Below, piece after piece: positions 9,851 to 19,768 of a stretch of 64,000 nt of DNA. Under the pieces are notes generated by a model. The model had not been told where the DNA came from. It searched no databases and saw nothing but the letters and a program-made list of their open reading frames with translations. The stretch lies in assembly GCA_946894095.1 (NCBI GenBank), contig OX335661.1, positions 17,018,665-17,082,664 of the forward strand. Direction: 5' to 3'. Numbering within the stretch: the stretch's first letter is position 1; every line of letters begins with the position of its first letter. The translations under genes were made by a program, and so were the position numbers. The DNA is from Incurvaria masculella (taxonomy: Eukaryota; Arthropoda; Insecta; Lepidoptera; Incurvariidae).

Positions 9851-12800
9851 TCAGCTGTTGGACCACGTTTGTTTAATAAGGTCTGCTGCTTTCTCCCCTA
9901 TCATCATTGCCGGTGCATTGGTGTGAGCGGCCGTGGTACGTGGGATGATACTGGTGTCCACCACTCGCAAGCCGCGTATGCCGTGCACCCTGAGTTCAGG
10001 GTCCACCACCGCATCCGGGTCTGTAGCCGGACCCATCTTGCATGTCGCTATCTGATGGTGTAGTGTCGCTGTCAGAGTCCTAAGAGCGCACTCCCAGTAA
10101 TCGTCAGTATTGAACTGGTGTTGTCTGCACGTAGGATACTCAGCCGGGTGCAGTTTGGCTCCGAATTTCTGGAATGGTTCAGTGTAAGCCAACTCGATCA
10201 CATGTCTGATGGCTGCAATAAAAGTAGCTACGTCTCGTTGGTCCGTCAGATAATTTCCATACATTTTTGGGAAGCTAAAAGGGCTCGAGTCTCGTAACTC
10301 TAAATACCCTTTCGATTTAGGATGTAACAACATTGGAAAAATACTCCAAGTATCTAGGTCGAGGACCGAACCGTAGGCGGTGTAGAATACTTTGTCGGTG
10401 ATTTTCATGCCTTTTCTGAGAGACTGGGAACCTCCTCTGTTAGCGTCGATCGTGATGGAGCTAGCCACATTGATCAGTTCTATGTCCGGAACTAGCTCCG
10501 GGTCATCGGAGACGGAGGTCTTGATGTAACCGAGCCCTTCCACTCCTCCCGGTGACGCCATCAACCCCTCTCCGTAGTGCAGCCACTGCATCACGTTCGG
10601 TAGAGTCGCTATTTTGTTCTCGTGAAGGCTGACGTTTGTGGTGTTTAAGGTAAATACGATACCAGGGAAAGAAATGTGGTCGTAGAGGGTTCGGCCAACA
10701 TTGAGGTTCTGAATAACGGGGATGTTGAGACTCTCGAGGTGTTTCTGGGGACCTACTCCCGACAGCATCAGTAGCTGCGGTGAGGCGATCGGTCCCGCCG
10801 ATAGAATGACTTCTCTTCGTGTCGTTACAGTATACTTTAAACGGTTTCGAACATATTCGACTCCGTATGCTTTCTTGGACATTGGATCTATCAATACTTT
10901 CGTTGCGAACGTTTCTGGAAGTATGTGAAGGTTCTTTCTTTGTTTGTGAGGGTGCAAGTAGGCCTTGGCAGCGCTGAGTCGGTGGCCATTGACCGTAGTG
11001 GTCTGAATGTTACCAAATCCGAAGCCGTCGGGTGCGTTGTAGTCAACGGTGGGGTGGCCGAGTAGTCTTCCCGCTTCAAGAAAAGCTTCCGCAAGCCTCG
11101 TTCTGAAATCATCGTAGCGAAACGATACATTATGTATGACATGACGTGTTCTATAGACTTTCTTTATATAGACTACAGATTCAAGGCTCAATAAAGGCCA
11201 TTGGGGTCCATCGGTGTCTATTAGGTCTATGTATTTGATTTCATCATGAAATACAATAATATGCACAACTTAAATAAACTAACTAGTGGCTCTCTGAGCT
11301 GTAGACCTTGCTATTTGAACTGTTTCAATTTTTTTTAAAAACTGGCCTAACAATTGTACAAAAATATAGAACACAATTTCATGCGAATCGGTTGATAATT
11401 CGTAACGAAATGCACTTATCCAACTCAGAACGGGAAAAAAAGTGGTACATGACCGGGTCGATGACTTGAACCCATAACCTATAGTGGTATTAGCTATAGT
11501 TGACGGTTTTCATGTAAATAACATTTGGTTAAAACTTAAGTGAAAGAAAGCAGCAATTCCAAAACACGTTTATCACAGGGCCTATTTGTGACCTTACTTA
11601 ACCAGCTTTTTTTTAGATAGTTCTAATCAATTCGATTTGGTTTTAATTTAAGGTCTGAATTACTGTTATGATATCGGATTTCTTTAGTAGTAAATTTGAT
11701 ACTAATCCGTTAATACGCGATTTTGACGCCGACTGGCCATAAAAGTATTTATAAACAAGCAAACATTTTCTAAAAGACAATTATAATGACCATATGGATA
11801 AAAGAGTCGCACACTGAATGATGAAATGAAAAAAGAACTTTCAAACTATGTAGAGCTTAAAAGGATTTATGTTATACCACACATTTTCTTCTCGGTTTAA
11901 TAAAAGTCTTTTTTGTGTGCACTGATCGTACGATTATATATAATCATTGCCATATTTACCTGAATGGTACGTCTTCTACTGAAACTTTGCCATCCCGTCC
12001 TCGATAGGGAAGATGTTTGAATTTCTTCAATTGCGATTTTTCGGACTTCTTATAGTATTTTAACACATCGCTGTAGGACCTGGAAATATGTTTGATAATT
12101 AATTTAGGATTTAAACTGTGACATTTATTTATTTATATAAAGGTGAACATATAAAGAACATGCAAACAACATTTTTTAAGACTTATTTAAATAAAACAGA
12201 AACGAAAGCCACGCCTTCTTATCACGTGGGCTGTGACGTAGAGACCCACTTGGTGGACACAGACCCACTTTGCTAAGACCATCTCCTCTCTACCTCCATC
12301 CTCCGTGGTCCCAACGAATTGTATTGTATTACGGCCGGAAGGTTGACACAAATGCCTATCTTCTTTTTCACAAAGAAAAATACAGATGAAGAAAGAGACG
12401 GGTAACGGTTTCGCTCGTAAAGTAATTTGGATTGACGAGGCTCTCATCCGCCAAATGCGCGAAAAGGAACATATCTCCAATAATAACATTCCTGTGTACA
12501 TACATAGCCCTTATCATAATAACACTTGACCATATAAATGTCACCATCAAAGCAAATTTTTTTTTTATAAACAATATTTCAGCACAAAATGATACACACC
12601 AGCCGTAGTTGCCGTCGGCGGCGATGCGGTCCCACTCCTGCGGCCGGCCACGCGTGTACAGCATGTAGTTAATGACGCTGGTGCCGCCGACCGCCTTGCC
12701 GCGCGGCCAGAAGCAACGCTGCTGCTCCATGCCTGAAAGTTGGAATTCAGATCAAGTTCGAAAATAGGAATATTTTGTTTAACTAAAACACTCATCCGTC

Positions 12801-14812
12801 ATATTTCAATGCATTTTATCTAAACCGCTTACCCATACAAACTCCCGGCTGATATTCCATGGTATACTGCCACGTGTAATCAGTCCTCTGGAATAATGGC
12901 GCTAATGCCGGTATGTCGGTGAGCAGCATCTCCGGCTTGCCCGCTTCCAGCAGCAGCACAGTGGCGCGCGGCTTGTCCTCGGTGAGGCGCGAGGCCAGCG
13001 CGCTGCCCGCCGAGCCCGCGCCCACTATCACGTAGTCGTACTCGGCGAGGGGCGCGCGGAACCCTGCAACGTGCGCCGGCTTGGTTACACCCTGTAGTAG
13101 CGTGTTACAAAAAGTGTGCGCATGGCGCTGTAGCCGGTCTGTCGGTGAGCAGAATCTCCGGCTTGCCCGCTTCCAGCAGCAGCACGGTGGTGCGCGGCTT
13201 GTCCTCGGTGAGGCGCGAGGCCAGCGCGCTGCCCGCCGAGCCCGCGCCCACTATCACGTAGTCGTACTCGGCGAGGGGCGCGCGGAACCCTCCAACGTGC
13301 GCCGCCTCAGGTACACCCTTCAGTAGCGTGTTACAAGAAGTGTGCGTCGGCGCTGTAGCCGGTATGTCGGTGAGCAGCATCTCCGGCGTGAACGCTTCCA
13401 GCAGCAGCACGGTGGCGCGCGGCTTGTCCTCGGTGAGGCGCGAGGCCAGCGCGCTGCCCGCCGAGCCCGCGCCCACTATCACGTAGTCGTACTCGGCGAG
13501 GGGCGCGCGGAACCCTCCAACGTGCGCCGCCTCAGGTACACGCTTCAGTAGCGTGTTACAAGAAGTGTGCGTACGGCGCTGTAGCCGGTATGTCGGTGAG
13601 CAGCATCTCCGGCGTGAACGCTTCCAGCAGCAGCACGGTGGCGCGCGGCTTGTCCTCGTTGAGGCGCGAGGCTAGCGCGCTGCCCGCCGAGCCCGCGTCC
13701 ACTATCACGTAGTCGTACTCGGCGAGGAGCGCATGGAACCCTGTAATTTGCGCCGGCTCAGTTATACCCTGCAGTAGCGTTTTACAAGAAATGTGCGCAC
13801 GGCGCTGTAGCCTGTATGTTGGTGAGCAGCATCTTCCGCTTGCCTGTTTCCAGCAGCAGCACGGTGGCGCGCGTCTTGTCCTCGGTAAGGCACGAGGCCA
13901 GCGCGCTATCCGCCGAGCACGCGCCCACTATCACGTAGTCGTACTCTGCTAGGGTCGCTCGGAACTCTATAACGTGTGCTGCCCCAGTTACACCTTATAG
14001 CAACGTGTTACTAGGAGTGGAACTTAGTAGTTTGTATGTCGGTGAGAATAAGCTGACAGCAGCAGAACGGTGTTCCTCCACGAGTTACGAGGCTAGCGCG
14101 CTGCAACATCTCAGTTAAGATACACTCACAAGTATATATTTTTGTATCAACACATTCGAATATTCAATGAGTACCTTTTTTACGAATTTAGTTTTAAAGC
14201 ATTATTATACTATACCACAAACAATCCGAGTTTAACTCATAAAAACGGAATATACATACTACATACCACTAAATATTTACAATAATTTTATTGGGTTCTC
14301 ATATTCTCATTCTTTCATACTCGTTGTTTATAAAGAATTCTAGTGGAATGAACTTTTCATTCTCATTTGCATAATATCGTCTTTTTTATATTTTATTACA
14401 TTACCGTAATAGCGAACATTTAATTAGAGTCGGTTTCAAACATTCGCCGTATTCTCTTAATGACCGGCCGAAGTCAACGACCTACGTGAACTTGATTTAA
14501 AAATCTATCCGTCTTTTAGTTACCTTTTGGAAGTGGGTATGAATCTCTGAGGAAATCGAACAAATCTGTAGGATTCTTTGGCTGATAGTTAAACGCGGCA
14601 GTTTGCTTAATAATGTCGACGACCGGGCTACGTGGGTATTGACAGAAACTTTGAGACTGTCTGCCCACTTCAGAGTACTCCGTGTACACTCCTTCGGGCA
14701 CAGCGTATTGGTGCTCGCCAAAGAATACTTCTTCAGTGTCCTTGCTCTTGCATGATATAGCTGTAATGTAAATTATTGCCAACTGCCACGATATCTTGTT
14801 GATGCGTTCCAT
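9851..14812 (-). CDS. GMC oxidoreductase gene B (complete)
   Basis: Complete secreted GMC-family FAD oxidoreductase, 674 residues (insect GMC proteins are usually 600-700). Exons: E1 14524-14812, E2 12833-13063, E3 12600-12732, E4 11960-12079, E5 9851-11102; 2025 nt with all phases consistent. E1: signal-like peptide (residues 1-22, [15 protein letters not shown]), then [18 protein letters not shown]2: FAD motif [15 protein letters not shown]3: GMC signature 1, [15 protein letters not shown]5: signature 2, [15 protein letters not shown] (about residue 350), and the catalytic blocks [10 protein letters not shown] (about 605) and AHTNAPAMM (about 650). The family His is kept, but the usual HPxGT is HQIAT. 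Intron 1 holds an exon 2 repeat array and intron 4 a SINE fragment. The last 200 bp of E5 nearly match gene C. The substrate cannot be read from sequence; glucose, ecdysteroid or an allelochemical are all possible for the family. Confidence 0.93.
11385..11510 (-). mobile_element. SINE 5' fragment in intron 4 of gene B
   Basis: On the minus strand this reads as a tRNA-like head with a box B (ATGGGTTCAAGTCATC), then GATAAGTGCATTTCGT. That second block is shared with the SINE copies at 16.9 and 31.6 kb. Only the 5' part is present. Confidence 0.6.
13064..14115 (-). repeat. Exon 2 partial-copy array in intron 1 of gene B
   Basis: Units start (plus-strand junction TAGTAGCGTG/CAGTAGCGTG) at 13095, 13321, 13546, 13772 and about 13997, so the period is 225-226 bp. 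Each contains the exon 2 acceptor and exon 2 up to the DIPATAP codons. Copies nearest exon 2 are almost perfect; the fourth has many substitutions and the fifth is barely recognisable. Because one unit here is 225 bp, one ORF runs through two units in a single frame (13105-13482). Confidence 0.9.
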
Positions 14813-14823
14813 ATTGTTCAGTT

Positions 14824-14941
14824 CTGAAAACGAATGTTAACTAAAAGTGCTGCTTTGCGATGATGACTTTAAAAGTAATAAGATAACTAACGGATACTTA
14901 CATTTTCTTCGAGAGAACTGATCAAGGTACGGTTTTTTATA
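14824..14941 (-). promoter_or_regulatory. Putative core promoter and leader exon of gene B
   Basis: On the minus strand: TATAAAAAA (14941-14933), then an arthropod initiator TCAGT (14921-14917), a short leader, and a donor AAAAT|GTAAGT (exon end 14902). The matching acceptor is TTTTCAG (exon resumes at 14823), 11 nt before the ATG. The TATA-to-initiator spacing of about 22 is slightly short. Gene C has a comparable acceptor just upstream of its ATG (exon resumes at 31265), so a noncoding first exon may be shared. Confidence 0.45.
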
Positions 14942-16554
14942 AATGATTGGGTATCTAATTTATAAATGTAACATGTGTTACAAATTTCATGACACTGGAT
15001 TTTCACAGGAAATAGGTTCTTTTCGTTCTTGCAGAATTTTATATTTACTCTCAGTTACATATATGCAACTAGGTAAATATCCTGAATATAATAAGAAATA
15101 AAACTCATTAGCTCGGCATTATTAGAATAGGTTATTAAAACCAATTTTATGCCAGGTTGACAATAGTTTATATATTCTTACCAAGATAACGTTGCACTTT
15201 ATAAGCTTCAAATTATATAGATTCAATCTGTACTTCGACACACAGTTTAATTAAAATATTATGGCTACACAAAGAATGACGGTATCGTGATATGGCGGGT
15301 GCTCTGCTCAAGGCATAGGGCGCAAGTGAGGGCATGCTCGTTCACCATTTCGGTATCATCCCGCATAATGTTGCTGCGGAAACCCGTCGTCGGTTCCGTT
15401 ATGACCAGGATTTTGTGCATCTGTACTTATGTAAGTCGCATTCCTTGCCGAATTTGAATTCACGTCACGGCACCGCTGCTCACCGCCGCGCCGCTCCGAA
15501 GTGGTCAGACTACTGATATGTGTAACTATGTAAGATCGAGGATTCAATCTGTTTGGTGTAACAGCAACTGCACGGGGAATAAGTAGTTGAATTGGATTAA
15601 AGTTCTTTAATTAAAATCCTTAAGATATTGATGCATTCAATTTAGTCGTGTGGTCCAAAATTATGATTATGAATCTTTGTTTTTTAATCTAAGACTTTAT
15701 AAGGCCATTCCATAAAGCCATAGGCTTGATAAAATAGTGATGGTATGTTGGCCGATGTTCTTCAAATTATAGTACAATACTTGATACGATAAGCTGTCAG
15801 CAGCTCAATAATTTAAATTCATGTTCGTATCAATTTGAATGTTCTGATAATTCATTCAACAGACGAAATTGTGTTTGTTATGTTAATAATGTTACATTCT
15901 GCTTATGAGCGAGTGTTCATTTTGAACATATGGACCCAATACTAGAATTCCAAGTTCACGTTTGAATTTACTATTTGCCTTTACCACGGAGAATGCTCGT
16001 CGGAGTTGTATAAAATAAAGCTGTCCCTCCGTTCTCTTTCAACCTTTGCTCAACGTGGAACACGGAGAAAATGCACAAATTCACAATATACATTCCAACA
16101 ATAAGAACCCACCGATCCTCTAGATCCTTTATATATAGGGTCTGTAAACAATGGAATTGATTCCGTTCCGAGGTATTTCCCACAAAGTAAAACCTGGGGT
16201 CCTTCAAACCGGATGTTCAGAAGCACCTGACCGGCCGGCATGGTTTTCGCAGCCCCCCTGAAAGTTAGAAATAAATCCCATGGGCGTCGCGTCGTTGGAG
16301 CACCTTAAGAGATTCAGGCGTAGGTCATGTGCCGCGCTTAACACAAAAAAATGTATAGTCGGCCATAGTGCCAAGTACTTTTATTGGCAGGAAATGATAA
16401 ACAGTCGATTTTTTTTTTACTTTCGGCAGTAAATATAGGACTAAATATACTATTATTAATATTTTAGAAACAGAAATTAAAAACGGCCTGAAGCTCCCTT
16501 TTGTGTTGTGTGAGTTTCGGTACGTAAAACACTGATGATTTCTTCCCGTGTATG
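14942..16554. other. Intergenic between genes C and B
   Basis: No supported gene. Positions 15290-15500 are less AT-rich, with only a 60-residue ORF of no recognisable family. Positions 15960-16290 look like a piece of a dispersed repeat (the block CCGGATGTTCAGAAGCACCT), but I cannot assign it. Confidence 0.35.
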
Positions 16555-16840
16555 TCGTAAAAGGAGACTAACGGATTTATCGTTCGTGGTTCGGATTCCA
16601 AATAAAACTGTTTGTCCCCTTCCTTACTTACTAGGTGGTTAATCTAGCCCGGTTTTCATTGCATTGAATGAATGGTAGTCGAAGCGTCAATGAAAGTTTT
16701 AAGCATTTTCCATCCATCTTAATCTATTCGTGAAATGTAAGGAAGGTCCCGTCGTGGCATCCTAGGTAAATTTCGGCTTCATATAATGATAGTAGGCATG
16801 GTATTAGCCATCCATGTTGAGTTAAAAATAAAAAATCGGA
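16555..16840 (+). mobile_element. SINE copy with diverged head
   Basis: Shares the 3' body of the SINEs at 16841, 31303 and 50713: GTGGTTCGGATTCCA, CCCCTTCCTTACTTACTAGG, GGAAGGTCC, TATTAGCCATCCATGTTGAG and an A-rich end. The segment upstream of the body lacks a clear tRNA or 5S head, and the left limit is uncertain. Confidence 0.65.
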
Positions 16841-17180
16841 GAGACGCGGCGCCTTGTGTCTTATGCCAGATAGCATGGGTTCAAATACCCGCCCGTGAAT
16901 GCACCACTATCATTATCTTTTTTAATTAGATACATTTATTTCGTCACAAATGCAAACTATTCCATGGTTCGGAAACCATGTAAAACTGTATATTATCTTG
17001 GCATACTAGGTGGTAGGGTTAAGCCCGCGAAAACATGTCTACGTTTTCCATCTGGTTAAATGTAGTCTTACTCATAAAGGGAAGGTCCTGTCAGACACCT
17101 AAGAAATGCGATGTGTTGAGCTAACTTCATAACGGTGGGTGTGGTATAAGCCATTCATGTCCAGTTACATAAAATAAGTA
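16841..17180 (+). mobile_element. tRNA-headed SINE
   Basis: The head has a box B-like GGGTTCAAATACCC near 16878, followed by TGCACCACT, ATTTCGTCACAAATGC and CCATGGTTCGGAAACCATGTA. The body runs to GTCCAGTTACATAAAATAAG. It sits directly behind another copy of the same family in the same orientation. Confidence 0.75.
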
Positions 17181-17309
17181 TTTTGTAATGTTAACTTTAA
17201 TTTATATTTAGTACTCGTACATGGTCAACAATACATTACTAAATATGATGCGTCAATCAAATATTATTGAGCGTAATCATACTTATATTGTACATCTTAT
17301 GCGCCTTTA

Positions 17310-18282
17310 TTAATATGGTTCAGGTTTTAACCACGTTTGTTTAATAAGGTCTGCTGCTTTCTCCCCTATCATCATGCCCGGTGCATGTGTGTGTGCGGCA
17401 GTAGTACGTGGGATGATACTGGTGTCCACCACTCGCAAGTCTCGTATGCCGTGCACCCTGAGTTCAGGGTCCACCACCGCGTCCGGGTCTGTAGCCGGAC
17501 CCATCTTGCATGTCGCTATTTGGTGGTGTAGTGTTACTGTGAGAGTTCTTAGAGCGCACTCCCAGTATTCGTCAGAATTGAACTGGTGTTGTCTGCACAT
17601 AAGATAATCGGCTGGGTGTAGGGTCGCCCCGAATTTCTGAAAAGGTTCCGTTGCAGCCAACTCAATTACATGCCTAATGGCCGCAACAAACGTAGCCACA
17701 TCTCGTTGATCTGTTAAATAATTTCCATACATTTTTGGAAAGCTGAACGGATTTTTATCCCTCAGTTCCAGGTACCCTTTCGATTTTGGATGTAGCAACA
17801 TTGGAAAAGCACTCCATGTATCTTTGCCCGCGATTGAACCAAATGCGGTGCGGAAAACTTCATCTGTGATTTTCATTCCTTTCCTCACAGATTGAGAGCC
17901 TCCGCTGCTTGCGTCAACAGTGATGGAGCCACCTATGTTTATCAATTCGATATCTGGGACCAGATCCGGGTCGTCGGAGACAGAAGTCTTCATGTAACCG
18001 ATACCTTCGACTCCTCCCGGCGATGCCAGCAAACCCTCTCCGTAATGCAGCCACTGCATCATGTATGGAAGAGTGGCCATTTTGCTTTCGTGGACACTGA
18101 CATTGGTGGTGTTTAATGTGAATATGACTCCTGGGAACGTTATGTGATCGTACAGAGTTCTACCCACATTAAGGTTCTGAATAACGGGGATGTTGAGGCT
18201 CTTCAAATGTTCCTCCGGTCCTACCCCTGACAACATCAACAATTGCGGCGAAGCTATAGGCCCAGCAGATAGAATCACTTCC
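17310..18282 (-). pseudogene. GMC gene C, 3' part of exon 5 (split by retrotransposon)
   Basis: The 3' 973 nt of exon 5 of gene C, including the TAA stop and one copy of the CTTCC target duplication (18278-18282). It carries GMC signature 2 ([15 protein letters not shown]) at the very break, then [29 protein letters not shown] and the catalytic blocks [10 protein letters not shown] and AHTHAPGMM. The second block has His where genes B and D have Asn. There is no stop or frameshift in this piece. An AATAAA (17306-17311) overlaps the stop codon. Upstream of it in the gene's direction is the BEL/Pao element, so without splicing of the insert the protein would lose its catalytic half. Confidence 0.9.
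18278..18282. repeat. Target-site duplication (left)
   Basis: CTTCC directly before the TGTATCC start of the LTR; the matching copy is at 26847-26851. Confidence 0.92.
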
Positions 18283-19645
18283 TGTATCCGCCACCCCCCG
18301 AAGCTCAGTGGACTGTAGTACGTGGACGGCGGGCGGAGGCGGCGGGGTACAGGGTCTCCGATAGCTCGATCGTAGCGACGTCCGCTACCTCCAGTTCCAG
18401 CCGACGGGGTGCCTCCCTGCAGGACTCGATGTCGATCCGGAGATCTCGTAGGTCAGGGGTCGTGGTGCCGGAACCGAAGCGTAGTATTTCGATCAGAATA
18501 AAACACCGTAATGTTGTAGCGAACGTAACGTATATTGAAATTTAATTTCCTTAACTACCTTGAAAAGTAATAAAATAGACGGCCACTAGAGCCTCTCCGT
18601 ACTTTGATTCCTATTTCGTTTTACAAAATGTACTGCTCTAGCCTTATATCTTTGGTTGTACATGTTGGACTTAAAATCTAAACATATGTGCGGATAGATC
18701 TCGCTGAGATCTATCCAAATAGTATAAGGTATATTGGCCTTTTGTGGAGACTCGTAAAATAGGCTCAATATTGTTGTCTCCCATTACAATTTCTTGCATA
18801 AATATAACTTTGCCTCAACCCCATTCGTGGTACACATGCTAGACTTTCGTGTTGGGTACATCATTCGATAGGTACTTTTTTCGCTCTTTCCATACATGTA
18901 CAAATAAATTCGTAACTTTAAGATTTAATACAATTTCTTGCTTTCAAAGATATTTTACATGGTACATTTTTCGAGTTGCCTCGTTCGGCCGCCAAGAGGG
19001 CGCGCGCGTCGTTGTGCTAAATTCGTCCGCGGCGCGCAGAGCGCGTCCGCTGCTTTTATTTTAAAATGGACTTTTCGTAAAATTACATAATATCTCGTAT
19101 ATGATATATTCTCAAAAATAACAAAAACATATATTTCTTCCGTGTGGCTTTACATAGGTTATAAAACACTAAGACCATATAGCTTCTAAAATATTATAAT
19201 ATTGTTCGTGGAGTCATGCGGCACGTATATACATTTATTTACAACAAGACTCATATACTTTATTTACAATATTATTCTAAAAGGACTTATAGCTAACACA
19301 ATTATCAAAAAACATATCGTGGCCTCGCCTGAGGTTACTTAACTGAGCTGTACACGTTATTTATCTTACAGTCCTAAACACACATTATCTAAGTATCGTA
19401 TATTTACAACATAATACAAATGAACATATTTCGGGGCATAATGTGTGAGTAAGGCAATCTATATCTCGGTGCAAGCAGTCATAATAATATCATAGGGCTT
19501 TTCGTGGGTATCGGTCGTAGGCGAGGCAGATAATTGTGAAAGGCGTGCGGGGGAGGGGACAGGTAGCGCGCCTGGCAGGTAGTGCGCGTCAGTGTCTTTT
19601 GTTTCGGTTCGCGCTCCTCGTGATATCTTGATTTAGTCCAATACA
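18283..19645 (-). repeat. BEL/Pao 3' LTR (element orientation)
   Basis: 1363 bp, TG...CA ends, offset by exactly 7201 bp from its partner. It should supply the polyadenylation site. It contains a GC-rich patch (CCGCGGCGCGCAGAGCGCG, near 19029) in otherwise AT-rich sequence. The small ORFs here recur in both LTRs and are not genes. Confidence 0.95.
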
Positions 19646-19653
19646 CCCCCCTC
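19646..19653 (-). other. Polypurine tract of BEL/Pao element
   Basis: GAGGGGGG on the minus strand, directly before the 3' LTR, as expected for priming plus-strand synthesis. Confidence 0.8.
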
Positions 19654-19768
19654 GGTAAAATTCCTAATTTAACCCTACGCGGGACTAAATTCGTAGTGTC
19701 CTTAGGACCGTGATAAAAATATGACTTACGTATACGGTTTAGTAACTAACTTATCGGCGAACTTACGT

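Noticed and set aside
11103..11266. Extension of gene B exon 5 upstream to an ATG at 11266
   Set aside because: Paralog comparison places the intron 4 acceptor at 11103; the upstream residues are intron sequence that happens to be open.
11270..11310. Word TAGTGGCTCTCTGAGC shared with 61629, and in part inverted at 38606
   Set aside because: It suggests one more dispersed repeat, but the shared stretch is too short to draw boundaries.
18586..19064. Small ORFs in the LTRs (60 and 71 residues, repeated at 25787 and 26050)
   Set aside because: Present twice only because the LTR is duplicated; no protein features.
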